64,000 nucleotides of DNA from Lunularia cruciata. Taxonomy: Eukaryota > Streptophyta > Marchantiopsida > Lunulariales > Lunulariaceae. The translations under genes were made by a program, and so were the position numbers. The stretch spans positions 12,839,001 to 12,903,000 of the forward strand of contig OX419756.1 in assembly GCA_948567375.1 (NCBI GenBank). The letters run 5' to 3'. Numbering within the stretch: the stretch's first letter is position 1; every line of letters begins with the position of its first letter. Below the pieces are notes generated by a model. The model did no database searches, was not told the DNA's origin, and saw nothing but the letters and a program-made list of their open reading frames with translations. Positions 46,200 through 57,386 of this stretch are shown in pieces.

Positions 46200-47387
46200 C
46201 TAATGTACAATTGAACTAGGATCCAAGAGCATGCACCCTTGGCTCTTGGATCGCGGAATCTTCACAACGAATTAAGAATTCAACAGCCTACACTAATGTC
46301 CATATGCTATAGTACTCACGGGATTATGTCTGATCTTTTGGACTGACTGGCGCGTAGTGAGTGCAGTCAACTACACTAGCAGAATCTAATCCACCGCCGC
46401 AAGAAGTTAATTAAATGCTTAGAACTTGACCATGGTAATAGAGTGGTAAGGCAGGAGATAACCAAGAAACGCGATGTCACAGTCGTCTTCTTTGGGTGTC
46501 GATTTTTCAATTTTTAAAAGCTAAATTCCTAAGCAAATTGGGTTGAGAACATTGTACGGAGTGTTGCTTTAGAGGTTCTGTACCTTGCATAAGGCTTCTG
46601 TGTTGGGTCCACTCATGTGCACGAGAACACATGATTTAGAGAGCAATGCTTGCTCTCAAGAACAGTGTTGCGAATGCGCAGAACCGCAAGTAGTTCGCCA
46701 ACGGGGAAAAGCTGAGAAATGCCCGTAAGAAACCACTGTGGCTCATTTAGCTTCTATGAGGGCACATGCTGCTATAGTGAAATCGATGGCGCGCAATGTC
46801 AGAGTCATCAATCGAGATAATAATTTTTAGTACTAGCGCGGACTGCACATCTGCGGGGCTGGAGAGAAGAGCCAGTAGAAACATTGAAGAGAGCAAATAC
46901 TCTGTTGGGAGGACTTCAATCTGCCTTCTCCAACTCCTGCAGCTGTGCTATCATCTATAGACCCGACAGGAGTTGGAGATCTTATTTGTCACCGCCAAGC
47001 GCTAATACTTCCTGCGCATGTTACCCAACGCTTCTTATTGCTCGTCAGATAGGTAGCTATAGGTAGCCCGTTGCCTGCACCGCAGCTAAGCTTGGAAGTT
47101 CTGGAGGCTCGGGAGGGAGTGCGTAAACGAAACCGGTCGTCCATCCTGCAGGAGTCTAGAGAAGCAGATCGAATTTCCTGGAAGAGTTGAATTAGGTTCA
47201 GGTTTTCAAGTTGGATTCCAAATCACAACAAGCTCTATGCCGTTGGAATCACTTTGAGGGTATATCCCAGGTGTAAATTTGAAATTGCCTCTTTCGGGTC
47301 TCCAAAGAAGCAGGAATGGATCGATAGGTTTCAGGAATGGAGTGTTAGTTTAGATTTGTGTCTCATCAAGCACACATCGCCATCTAG
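46200..47387 (+). other. Upstream region and putative 5' UTR exon of the membrane-protein gene
   Basis: Base composition changes here: CpG becomes common and retroelement text ends. No convincing coding exon; the frame 46884-47066 shows no domain. A splice donor at 47388 ends the probable first non-coding exon. I see no certain TATA box, so the transcription start is open. Confidence 0.5.
46927..46979. repeat. 13-bp inverted repeat, 27-base loop
   Basis: TCTCCAACTCCTG (46927-46939) pairs exactly with CAGGAGTTGGAGA (46967-46979). If transcribed in the 5' leader it would form a stable stem. Confidence 0.85.
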
Positions 47388-47544
47388 GTGAGTTCAGTTG
47401 AGAACCAAACTATTATATTTTCTGACTTAATCGTAGTGAAATGTTTCTACGGTCGATTTGATGCTAATTTCTTCTAAATAATGCTTTTCACACACAAGTT
47501 CGTTACACTTCAGGCCTAAAGTATTATTCGCGCTATGTCTGCAG
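47388..47544 (+). other. Probable 5'-UTR intron, 157 bp
   Basis: Donor ATCTAG|GTGAGTTC and acceptor TATGTCTGCAG|GTCAG both fit plant consensus. It lies 250 bases before the start codon. Leader introns often raise expression of plant genes. Confidence 0.65.
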
Positions 47545-47726
47545 GTCAGATTATTTGTGAAGTCACATTTCATCGAGGCAGCCGCATGTGCACACAGGAG
47601 AGGAATCTGCTACCAGCAAATGAAAGAACGATTCTTTTGATTATTGGGAATGCAATCAGGAGCTAGGGCAGTACCTAGAGCTCTCCAGATCTCGAAAGTT
47701 CTAGCAGATCTGTCCTATTGAGACGC

Positions 47727-47747
47727 ATGCCGTTCCGGGAGATTTGA
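47727..47747 (+). promoter_or_regulatory. Upstream ORF, six codons
   Basis: ATGCCGTTCCGGGAGATTTG plus A encodes MPFREI-stop, 50 bases before the main ATG. It could reduce translation of the main frame. Confidence 0.5.
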
Positions 47748-47796
47748 GGCGTACACTTGACCGGATTCGACAATTTTGCCACATTTCAATTGTGAC

Positions 47797-48642
47797 ATGA
47801 GGGAACCAGGAGGATTCAGTGGTCGGACAGCCATGGATTCTGGTACGTGTACAGGAAAGACTCGTATCTGCGTTTACGTGACGGACGTGGAGGCGGGGAT
47901 CATGTACCCTGAGATGGAGGTAGTTTTCAGGGACACAACCACATCGGCCAGTCTTAGAGATGCCGAGGAGAAGAAGGAAGAACAGATACACCATCCGGAA
48001 ATGGAGAAAGTATTCAGCGACTGCACCACTTGGGCAACGCTTAAAGATCTGGAAATTGTACACAAGTTGACACAATCTCGTTGTAAATCGAAGTCCAAGT
48101 CCAAATCTGCTGACAGCTATAAGACAAGACGGGATCTCCTTGACGCCATGCAGTCCTGGTGGAATTCTATCGACTCCGTTTCCTGCAAACCTAAGCGTTG
48201 GATGATGCTGGTTTTGTGGTTCATGACCGTTGTCGTTTTCTTCATGATGATACTCATTTGCTGTATCATTGCCTTCGTCTTCACATCTATCGTCCTCTGG
48301 GGTCCCATGGTCGCTGTTATATTCTTCTGGCTTCTTCCTTTCTGCGAGCAAGCACAAGCTCAAGCTCCAGCGTATGTTGCAGGCCTCTTGACGGTTTGTA
48401 GCGCTGCCCTGTTTGGATTCTTTTTCGTTGTGGTCGTCACGGATGATAGTAATGTTTACAAGCATGCCCTGCCGGAGGGTTGGGGAGGGCTTTGTGAGAC
48501 GAGCGGCTATTCTGTTAGCTGTCTGGCTGCACAGCATATCATCGGCTATGCTCTTTTCCAGGCAGCTCACGTTTGCTTATTCATCGTCGTAGGTTTCTTA
48601 TGCTACGGTCTTTCATCTTTGTGGTCCTTGTGTAGCGACTAA
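47797..48642 (+). CDS. Multi-pass membrane protein with a duplicated N-terminal motif, unknown function
   Basis: Intact 281-codon frame in one exon. The first ATG is 47797; an in-frame TGA at 47758 blocks any longer start, and a stronger ATG context (GCCATGG) at 47833 is an alternative. Residues 37-57 and 66-86 are two copies of a motif with PEME.VF.D.TT.A.L.D.E. A Lys/Ser run (97-104) and a charged stretch follow. Hydrophobic segments lie at about 136-163, 165-182, 191-214 and 243-272, so four membrane spans are likely, with a cysteine-rich loop (233-242). No signal peptide. I do not recognise the family. Codon use and CpG content differ from the repeats around it, and the frame has no stop, so it is probably a real host gene. 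Confidence 0.75.
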   Translation: MREPGGFSGRTAMDSGTCTGKTRICVYVTDVEAGIMYPEMEVVFRDTTTSASLRDAEEKKEEQIHHPEMEKVFSDCTTWATLKDLEIVHKLTQSRCKSKSKSKSADSYKTRRDLLDAMQSWWNSIDSVSCKPKRWMMLVLWFMTVVVFFMMILICCIIAFVFTSIVLWGPMVAVIFFWLLPFCEQAQAQAPAYVAGLLTVCSAALFGFFFVVVVTDDSNVYKHALPEGWGGLCETSGYSVSCLAAQHIIGYALFQAAHVCLFIVVGFLCYGLSSLWSLCSD

Positions 48643-50490
48643 AAACTTTTGATGCATCTCATACCCTAGCTCCACCCATCGGCTCCCATGAGTGTCCCCT
48701 GGTATTTTCTTTACCAGCGAGTAATATTAGCACTGCTAATATGAACAGGCATCACGCTGCAGATGCTTTATTCCGCAATTGAGACCCCCGGTTTCATATA
48801 CATATTGTACGTTTAGCCAGATAAGATGTCCATGTTCTTGCACCAGAAACTTCCGTATCGACCATTATCTCTTAGAAATAGTTAAGAGCATCCAGTTTAC
48901 ACGCTGTTGATCAGGAGCATCCACAAACAGCAGCCGGATTCCGATTTTTAGACTGTCTGGACAACGACAAGTTGAAATAATTCTTAGCAGAATCAGATCC
49001 TGAGCTGAGCGTAGTTATAGATAATTGTCATGCACACTTTGTTAGGGATGCTCGATCAACAGCAGGTGAAGGGAGTTCGAGTAGTGGAATGAAATGTTGA
49101 TCTCTTGGGAGCCCCGAGCAGATCAGCAATAGAAGTGGTAGTAGAGTTGAGGCTCATCTTCGAAGCAAAAGTTTCAGGATGGTGTCTGGCGTCATGATCA
49201 GCCAGTCCCTCCCTGGATTATATGGGCTTTGTACACTGACATGTAAAACAGCATCTGGGACGATGTAGGCACAGGAGTCATCGATCTCTAAACTCTTGAG
49301 ATTGTTAACTCAATGGCAGGCAGAGCTAAGCCAGGCATGCACTAGGTTCGGCCGCTTGCATAAGTTGAAGTACATAAACATGTACGTCCTGAAAGCACAA
49401 GATGCTGCAGGACTGTAAATGTTCCATACGAAATCAGAAAGTCTTTAGAGAATTTAACTCACCATGAAGTAATTGAACTATCTATATTCGAGTTTTTGTA
49501 TTGTCAGCCATTGCCATCTGTCAGTCTTCAGCTTACAATTTTGTTAACATTATCGCAATTTTTTCCGGTTGTGGCAACTGGAACTAAGCTAATGGTTCGA
49601 GTATGAAGTCTTGTCTTTCCTCAAATGTTCGTCTGCTGGATTTACACTTCTGACGGGGCTAGGACAAAGTCCCTTCCAGTATATACTGCTGGATCCCCTG
49701 GGGCGTCAACTGTACGTTCTTGCTTCAGCTTTCTCTCAAGTTGAATTCAGATAATATTTTACATCGTGACTTGATGACCACTCACGGGGTACTATTGGCT
49801 CTTAGAAATGTGTACTGGATTAGTGTACCACTCTGAGTACGGGTTTTCCTCTAAAATTAGTATGTTTGCTGGGGAGTCCTGGAATCTATAAAACTGCACT
49901 CATAATGGCTGACAGAAGCAATATGGTTTCTTATAATCTCTACATACTAGCTACTATGTTGTCAACGTTAGTACTGACATATGCGAAGTGACGCTATAAA
50001 CGAGTATGCCGGTATTCACATCTGAAAAGTAGGATGGACTTAACACAACTAGAAAATTAAACGAGGTCTTTGAGTCTAAGAATTAACTTCACGTGAATAA
50101 AATCTTGATGAAATATTTGAATAATCAGATAAGACAGGAGGCAATCAAAACTTCGGAAGCTATGAAACGCATGATATGCACACAGTGCATGAATATGATC
50201 ATAAAGGTAAAGCCAAGTTCATTAACAGTTTATATCACCTCAGGAATATATATTCTATGTGAGCACAGCCTTATTTAGAGGTGATCAATCATGATCACAG
50301 AGCTGGTAGTGCCGACAGTAGACGCCAGCTCTTCCAAGAAATCCATATGATACGCGGACTTGAGTCTATGACAGAAGACTGTACAAATCATAAAATTGAG
50401 GATGTATCAGTTGTACTTGTCCAAACAGAAACTTGCACAGGCTTCCAAGATTCAATGGTATATGCACAATGTATACTAGGAGGAAGATAT
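48643..50490. other. Intergenic region between the two host-gene candidates
   Basis: CpG-richer, non-repetitive text like the neighbouring genes. Frames are short and show no domain. It should hold the 3' ends and any terminator signals of both convergent genes. No RNA gene recognised. Confidence 0.5.
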
Positions 50491-51074
50491 CTACAGAGAC
50501 ACAATATTAGCTTGAGCGTTAGATCCGTGCATCTGAGCCTTGCCCTGCTCTTTGTTAGCTTCGTTCTCTGTAACCTTCTGGTCCTTTTCGTCCGCTGCTG
50601 AAGCCTGTTTAGCATGCTTCTCCGCCTCGGCTTGCTGCTTCTCTGCTGTACCGTGAGCTTTCGCCTTATCGGCCTACAACAGATAGTACACCAAGGCTAC
50701 TTAACTTAAGCAAAACACATAGCCCGAATCCACATCGCCTAGATTAATGTAGCTATAGTATGCATGATTCACTTGATTACGAGAGGAAATCTTCAGAATT
50801 GTGTATAAGCACAAAGAGATGAAGGGACTTTCTCAGGAACCCTCGGGGATTTAGCAGACTTTTTAATAAATTATGTAGTACATCTACTACGTGACTTGTT
50901 AAATCATGTAGCATGCCATCGATGGCATGTTATATCCGAGCTCGGAAGGGAGAATGATGATTTGAACTTCTCTTGAGCGGAACCCTTGGTCTCGTCCCAT
51001 TTCTCGTCTCCCTTGGCAGCAACGTTTGGAACCTTCGCCTTGGCATCAGCAGCTGCACACTTAACGCCCTGCAT
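50491..51074 (-). CDS. LEA-like small hydrophilic protein, two exons
   Basis: Exon 1 starts at ATG 51074 and reads MQGVKCAAADAKAKVPNVAA, then KGDEKWDETKGSAQEKFKSS. Exon 2 (50673-50491) follows a good acceptor (CTGTTGTAG|GCC) and reads ADKAKAHGTAEKQQAEAEKH, then a KQASAADEKDQKVTENEANK segment, ending at TAG. Ala, Lys, Glu, Gln and Asp dominate and no hydrophobic core exists, as in late-embryogenesis-abundant proteins that protect cells during drying. The exon 1 donor is unresolved: no consensus GT in phase 0 lies before the in-frame stop (AAG|GTTCCA and a GC-type donor are weak options), so the intron boundary or the gene's integrity is uncertain. A TATA box and ABRE-type element upstream support a stress-induced gene. 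Confidence 0.65.
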
Positions 51075-51200
51075 CTTGATTGAGATAAAGTTCCCGTGCC
51101 TGTGAGGGTGTCGGAGAAAGAGAAGTTTGAGGATGCTATGTAAGTTGGACAATTAGGAGTACGCAAAATTGCAATGTTAAAAACTGAAAGCCATATCCTC

Positions 51201-51208
51201 TTATATAA
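51201..51208 (-). promoter_or_regulatory. TATA box of the LEA-like gene
   Basis: TTATATAA (in CCTTATATAAGAGG on the minus strand), about 127 bases before the ATG at 51074. Confidence 0.75.
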
Positions 51209-51230
51209 GGGTCCGGAAGGCAAGAACTCT

Positions 51231-51240
51231 ACCACGTGAA
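51231..51240 (-). promoter_or_regulatory. G-box / ABRE-type element
   Basis: Minus strand TTCACGTGGT contains CACGTG, the abscisic-acid response core bound by bZIP factors, about 25 bases upstream of the TATA box. A second ACGT core (GCCACGTTG) lies at about 51252-51260. Such pairs are typical for LEA promoters. Confidence 0.7.
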
Positions 51241-51261
51241 AGTTGAAGGTATGCCACGTTG

Positions 51262-52099
51262 CGGATTACAGTACCTTTATTTATGCATGTTCCTTTCCAC
51301 ACCCATCATCAGATGTCCTCAAATATTTAAGGCTCTTGAAATTGGCTATAGTTAATTTCGTCATCGGGTTGAGACTGTGAACAAGTATGTTTTGCAAGTA
51401 AAGCAGGTTTTCCCTCAACTGTTTGTATCACGTGATGTGCAACAGGGAAACTAAGCTATTACTCCACAATTCGGGCACTGATTGGTAATCGAATTGTACC
51501 AATCAGTTCCTACTAAAATTTTGAAGCCGGAAGGTTGAACTTTTAGAAAGCCGAGTCCTCGTGTCGAACATTGTCTGGCAACGTCCGGATTAAATGCTGA
51601 CCTGATTTGAACAGGTCCAGTTGACATGTTTCGTGATTTAGAAACATTTGCAAGTACGAGACAAGCATGGCTGCTTTCGATAGGAATTTGAAGAACACAG
51701 AAAGTATACACAAATTGTAAATATCATGTCAACGGTACGGGACCATCGAAGAAACTTTTCATTATCTAAACATTGAATTTGTTCAGATTCGGAAGGAAAA
51801 TAAATTTTCTCAAATTGTATGTGATCAGTGAATTCCCACCTATCTAAATTCATAATGTTTCCGGACTCCAAAGGTTGTAGAGCAGATGTTATTGCCTGTA
51901 TTTGAGACTTAGTATTTGCGAGTGGCCGTTGCTTATGACAACCATACATACTACTGCACGTGATGATTTGGATCATAGTTTGAATCTTCCCCTCTTGACG
52001 CGGCACTAGAGAAGTATCGCAATTCACTTAAAACTAAGGATGAATAGAATTTTAAAGCGATTGTAGATACCCTACTTGAGAATCACGAACAAATTTGAC
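51262..52099. other. No gene recognised upstream of the LEA-like gene
   Basis: Retains the CpG-richer composition until about 52000. The minus-strand frame ending at 52027 opens with GTG and shows no domain. Likely promoter and intergenic sequence, grading into a copia remnant. Confidence 0.45.
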
Positions 52100-53515
52100 A
52101 GAAGTCAGAAATTGAGGTCATATTACTCTCTTTCAATGGCCAAGAATCTTACAACTTTTCATTGTTGATAGTGTCACACGGTAATTTTTCTAGCGGTTAG
52201 TGTGAGCAGGAAAATTTAAATCTTTAGTCACCATTTACATTTATACTCCTAAAGAATTGAAAATTTTACGAACATCCCACTGAGGTTTGGGATTTATTGG
52301 CAAATTCGTTTTAGACATCGACAAAAGGAAGAACGTTTCAATCGAAGTAACAATTAATAGAGATTAAGAAAAATAATTTAACTATCACTGATGATTATGT
52401 TTATCACATTCCTAATTTTACAATTTAATAATATCCGAAATTAAAGTTGAAGATAATGATTTAATTCTACGTACCATTCAACATCTACCAAAGGAACATG
52501 AACCTTTCTAGACCTCTATAGTTACTAAAGATATTTATCTTCAATTTCATAAGCTGGTCTTGGCGTTAATATGTGAAGATATGTGATTACAAAGGCGAAT
52601 GTAATGGTCTTGCCACTCAAGATAAGATGTTGTTTGCAACGAGAGGTCAAGGCAAAAGTAGAGTAAATGGAGATTCACATAGTGGAAGTGCCATTGGTAA
52701 AGGTCAATCTTTGCAAGAATGTCTCGTAACTCAAGGCATGTCTACGAGGGATAAATTTTGCGACTACTGCAAATTAAAAACTCATCATGAAAAAATTTGT
52801 GTTGAGAAGCAAGTTGATATTTGACAAAGTAAACTTCTTTGATAGAATTATACAGAGAAGTATTGTTATTTGAAGATCATCTACTAATGATGACTCACAT
52901 GGTTGTGTCAATAACCAAGAGTGACCAAGAATAGTGCATCGGTTCCGAGTGCTCTCATCACATGACCCATCAGACTAGTATATTCAGTTCCAAACAACAA
53001 TTATTATGTAAAATTTTGGTTGTAAATATGTGTGATGATATTGAATATGTTGTCACCCAAAATTATATTATTATCACATCATTATGAGTATCTCACTCTG
53101 AATTCCACTAGAGAATTTTAGTAGTTTAGGAAAACTCATTCAAGGACCTATAATCAACAAAAACTTAGTTTTTCTTTGCCAAATTATTGACAAGATTTTT
53201 TTAATTTTATTTAACTAACAAATTTGTTTTTCAATAAGTATAAGAAATGTGTTATCTCTCATAGATACAAATTTGGATCCAAAATAAGTAGGATATTCAA
53301 GTTATACGTCAAAATCCAGATGCTACAAGTCAGAAGGCTTTTTTTATTCATGAATCCATTGTACTTTCAGATCTTGGGAGGTGGCATAAAAGAAAGAGTG
53401 CAACAAATAAAACTTAACATTTTTTCTGGATACTACCTACCTCATATCTAGTTAAGTGGCTTCCTACATTTTCTAGTCCTTTGCTTAGAAGGGTTTGTGA
53501 GGCTTGTCAAATTGG
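52100..53515 (+). pseudogene. Ty1/copia remnant: gag, zinc knuckle, protease, pre-integrase domain
   Basis: Gag pieces from about 52130 (LSFNGQESYNF), including EVWDLLANSF and QLIEIKKNNLTITDDYVY. The frame 52573-52824 ends with the zinc knuckle CDYCKLKTHHEKIC (52759-52800, CX2CX4HX4C). The copia protease signature follows as ECSHHMTHQTSIFSSKQQ near 52948-53001, with the catalytic aspartate-serine-glycine region decayed. Near 53441-53512 RVCEACQIGKQARQ is the GAG-pre-integrase motif. Integrase proper, RT and LTRs are absent; repeat Z2 begins at 53545. Confidence 0.8.
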
Positions 53516-53544
53516 TAAGCAAGCTAGACAACTATCATGACATT

Positions 53545-53965
53545 TGTAGCACCAAAGCTAGTTTGCTTGGCCATTGGAGTGGTAGTGTTGTTAATTATAG
53601 TTATTTTGGTAATTGCTTATGGACTACTCGATGGTGGCCCAATCATATTAGGACTATTGATCACATGATGAGACCTACCGTCACTTGCACTATTTACACT
53701 GTCGGATGTGTTGCCAGTGGGACTGTTAAGGTTGGAGGTAGGTCAAGTAGAAGGTATACTTTCAAAGTATAGCTCGAGAGAGCTCACTTTTTTGATGTTG
53801 AACCTTCTAGTTCTTGGCTATGGTGGATAGAGACCCACAAGCATCACTTGGAATCTCTTGGCTAGAGAGGGTGTGGCTAGATTGTAATCAATACTCAATT
53901 GTTGGCAGATTTTTGAGTGAAGAATTGAGTATAGATCTGATTTGAGTGTGATTCAAGTGGAAGAA
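53545..53965 (+). repeat. Repeat Z2, uninterrupted copy
   Basis: TGTAGCACCAAAGCTAGTTT onward matches 9047-9118 joined to 15410-15735 and therefore shows the Z sequence before the chromovirus inserted. The frame 53497-53772 runs across the copia-Z junction and is not a gene. Confidence 0.75.
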
Positions 53966-55327
53966 TGAATTGATTGCATCAAAGAAGTGAGAGTTAAGGA
54001 GAAATTGGGTGTAGGAACTAAGGGCATTGGTGGTGTCTCCAAGCTTGGCTGATTGTTAATACATTTGATTGCTATCCTAGATTTCCTTGAGAGCTATCAT
54101 ATGCAGAAGTTTTATTTGAGTTGATATAGATTTGGCAATGGGGTAGATGGTGTGTAGAAGTGTAGGCCAAATTTTTGAGAATTGAGTCAATTTGAGATAG
54201 TGTGTGTTTGACTTGAGATCAAGGAGATGAAATCAAGGTCAATGTGGTACAAATTGAGCACAAAGTGCAAAATTTGGAAGTGGATTTGGAAACCCATCCC
54301 TCAATTGAGAGAAGTGGAGATCCCCATCTTCTCAATTTGGCCCGAGTTGATAGTTAGTAGAGGATTTGGCGGTTAGCCAATTATGAAAGAGGTGCATCAC
54401 ATTGGCAAAGGTTGTTAGAGTTGGCAATGTTTGTCCAAATTTCCCTAATTAATGCTCAAGTTGGTGAAGGTTGGCCAGATTTGGAGAGGGTTTGAATTAG
54501 CAAGAAGAAAGGCCTCATTTGGTTTTTAGAGGCTTTGAGGCATAGAGTTGTAGGCTAGAAAGGCTATGAGGTCCAACAAGCCAACTATGAAGGTCAAAAA
54601 AGCCAATTTAGATGGGTTTTTGGTCATTGTTTTGCAAAATCTATCCACCTTTCTAGATTCTGTGCAATGGGGTTTGAACTTCAGATCTTTGATTCCTAGA
54701 TTGGTGCCCTAATCAATTGGTCCACCTTCACTTATTGTCCTATTGATTGGTCAATTGATACTTATACATATGTAGCTTTGGCTAGGAGAGCCAATTTGCT
54801 CCCATCCTAGGTCATCTTTGTAGCTTACGAGTAGGTAGACATTCCTATTATGTCAAATGTCAAATGGTGCCATATTTAGTCTAGTGTTAATTTATAAGAT
54901 GAAAGGTTTTGTTTATACATAGTGTGATTGGACCTCCTCCATTCTTTGCTTCCTATTTGTGCACCATGTTCGTGTGAGGTACCTTAAATTTAGAGCATTG
55001 GTGCTCTTGTGTGCTCTTGATAGTGAGGCTAGAGTGATGAACAATTAGACTACCTATTTTTCTCTCTTGTGAGGTAGGAAGTGATGACTTGCAGACCGTG
55101 AGAGTGCATGTTGTGATGGTATATTATAGGTCATTCTTTTCCCTAGTGTAGTTTTTGCGATTAGAGCTACATTAGTAAGTGGTATTGAGTTGGTGGTGGC
55201 ACTTGGTGTTGATCCTTGGTGGGGTACTTGTGATGGTTACAATTGCAATTTGAGTTGTATTGTCACGACAAAGTTCATTAGGGATTCCACATGAAATATT
55301 TTTGTAATATCCAAGTACCATTGTACT

Positions 55328-55477
55328 AGGTGGTGCACCATCTCTAACTACATTGCATACTACAACAATATCTCAAGGGTAAATTTCTAGGGTAAATTAG
55401 CAATACCCACGAGTTTTAGCTCTAGTAGCATTAGTGTAACTAATGCAAGTGCACTAGTTGGAGATGGTGCACCACCT
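55328..55477. repeat. 23-bp inverted repeat with 104-base loop
   Basis: AGGTGGTGCACCATCTCTAA plus CTA (55328-55350) pairs with 55455-55477 at 22 of 23 positions. The core GGTGCACC is itself palindromic. Confidence 0.88.
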
Positions 55478-55490
55478 ACTGCAATTGTAT

Positions 55491-55519
55491 CTCCACTTGT
55501 AGTTGCACTACAAGTGGAG
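55491..55519. repeat. 12-bp perfect hairpin, 5-base loop
   Basis: CTCCACTTGTAG, loop TTGCA, CTACAAGTGGAG. It lies 14 bases after the previous inverted repeat. Confidence 0.92.
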
Positions 55520-55559
55520 GTACTATTGTAGAAGGTGATTCAATATTGAGGTTTAACCC

Positions 55560-57386
55560 CTAATGGAGTTTTTGAGTGTTTGACGCAAAACTACCAAGGA
55601 GTGCAAACTAACAACTTGAGGAGCTTGCATGAGTTTTGGTAGATGACTAAAGAGAGTTCATGCAAGACTTACATTTGCATAAGATTTTTGATCAGATTGC
55701 TAGCTTCTAAAGGCAAAGTGGACAACCCAAATCTTATAGAGTGAGTGGAGGATCTAGTGCAACTAAACCCTTACCTTCATTTTTGGGTCACCAGTAGCCA
55801 GCAAGGGGTGGTGTTGCTTATTGGACTTGTGGTGGACCTCACCACAAGAGAGAATGCACCCATGGTACTAGACATGATACCTCTAGTGCATCATAGTCAT
55901 CACAAAGATAGTGTGACTATTGCCATAGATTTGGTAACACCAGTGACCAATACTTTGATCTTCACCTAAAATTATGGAGTGGTAAGGCTACTATGGCAAG
56001 TGGTAGAGGACACACAACTAGAAGGGATGTCATACTTGTCCTTGCTTTTGATATAGCCATGGTTACTTGGATTGAGTAGTTGGATAAGAAATTGGCTAGC
56101 ATGGCCATAGCTCAAAGGAGGTCAACTTCAAGTGTTGAGACTTATGCTAGTGATAGAGACATCTTGGACTTTCTATGCAAAGCATCATTGGTAGATTCAT
56201 CTACCATAGTGACTAGGAGTGCATTACATGCTCCAAATCCTAAGCAGAATCAATGGATCTGGACACATAAAGAAGGGAGGCTAGTAGACAGGTCAAACTT
56301 ACCTTGTCTTTCACACTCTTTGAGGCACTATAAACAACATCCATGGCTCCTAAATGTCCTAGTGCAGGTGTGGTAGGTGTTGATGGACTAGATACTAGTC
56401 AACCACCTACTACTACACAAATTGAGTCTAGCACAATTAATTATGTGCTTCCCTTTGTTCTCAACTAGTAACATTTACATTAGAAGTTGACCCAACTCTA
56501 GTTTTTTGGTTGGTTGCCACACTTTGTGAGAGTAGGGATGATGTGGGTCCTACTTCTAGAGAAGAGGTAGTTGATAGTAGAGCTAACTTAGTTGAGGAGC
56601 ATAAGATTCACTCAATGACCCATGGTTTATGGCAAACACTAATATCTAGGTTGGAGAAGTTACCAAATAGACCTGCCTTTGAGTGAGCTTGGTTCACACG
56701 TAGAGTTGTCTTATTGGACAACCAAAGTGGGATTTTCTATTTGGTGGGACCTACAAGGAAGGTCTATATACCACAAAGGTCTTATTAGACTTTGGTGCAT
56801 AGTCCTTATGTTGAGGAAGGTTGTAGTTGTTGGTCTTGAGCTACAGAAGACCAATGTGGAGAGGTGTCCATTTTAGATCCAAATATCTCAAGAGGATGGT
56901 TCTACCCAATACATCAAATGTGGAGAACTCATTGTCCAGATTTAGCTCAATCATTTGACTGATCTGGCTTGAGCTCTATGGTGAGAGCTTAAGTCATTGT
57001 GATAGTAGTAGAGTCATATGATGTGCTAGTTGATGGAGTAATGTTATATCGCATGGGTTTCAATATTGGCTATTTGGAGGAGACAACTTTGTATAGGCTA
57101 GGTTGGCAGTCAAATGAGGGATGGGTATGTCGCCTACTAGTGTGCTTTAGGAGTGGTAATCTTGGCTCACTATAGTCAGGGACCATGGCATCAGTTTTGG
57201 CCTCCAATGGTTTTGTTACTTGATTTGGTGACTTCCTAGAGGAGAATGCTCATGTGGAGGATATCAATTGACAATTGACATCACTCAAATTTAGAGTACG
57301 AGTGGGAGTGTTCCATCCTCCTTGGATGTTCTATTGTGGAGTTCCAAGGAGACATTGTAGTAGCATGTAGATCAGTTGGTGCACCA
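55560..57386 (+). pseudogene. Ty3/gypsy gag and protease (PHD-type family, copy E)
   Basis: A zinc knuckle with first cysteine replaced reads YWTCGGPHHKREC near 55820-55858; a second cysteine pair, CDYCHRFGNTSDQ, lies near 55915. Protease follows: a degenerate active-site segment LMLRKVVVVGLELQ near 56808-56850, and SYDVLVDGVMLYRMGFNIGY at about 57015-57075 with EETTLYRLGWQS. I know this block as the protease of the same gypsy family whose RT, integrase and PHD finger are at 5180-8945. The remnant is cut at 57386 by the insertion of copy C. Full of stops. Confidence 0.72.

Larger units (their letters stand above)
53966..55559. other. No gene recognised; probable leader of the following gypsy element
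   Basis: AT-rich text with no readable domain. Two inverted repeats lie at 55328-55519 (own entries). The sequence just after them runs into a decayed gag. Confidence 0.45.

Noticed and set aside
46884-47066. Possible first coding exon of the membrane-protein gene
   Set aside because: No domain, contains half of an inverted repeat, and does not join in frame with the main ATG exon; a non-coding leader is simpler.
47776-47796. Start of the membrane-protein frame at 47776
   Set aside because: That codon is TTG. The first ATG in frame is at 47797, after a TGA at 47758.
47701-48570. Long minus-strand frame (289 codons) opposite the membrane-protein gene
   Set aside because: It is the shadow of the plus-strand gene: the plus frame has membrane spans, a repeated motif and a leader intron; the minus frame has no domain and opens amid the other gene's 3' part.
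51638-52027. 129-codon minus-strand frame upstream of the LEA-like gene
   Set aside because: Opens with GTG, no domain or composition bias of a protein, and lies where a promoter is expected.
53497-53772. 91-codon plus-strand frame
   Set aside because: It crosses from the copia remnant into repeat Z2, so it is a chance frame over a repeat junction.
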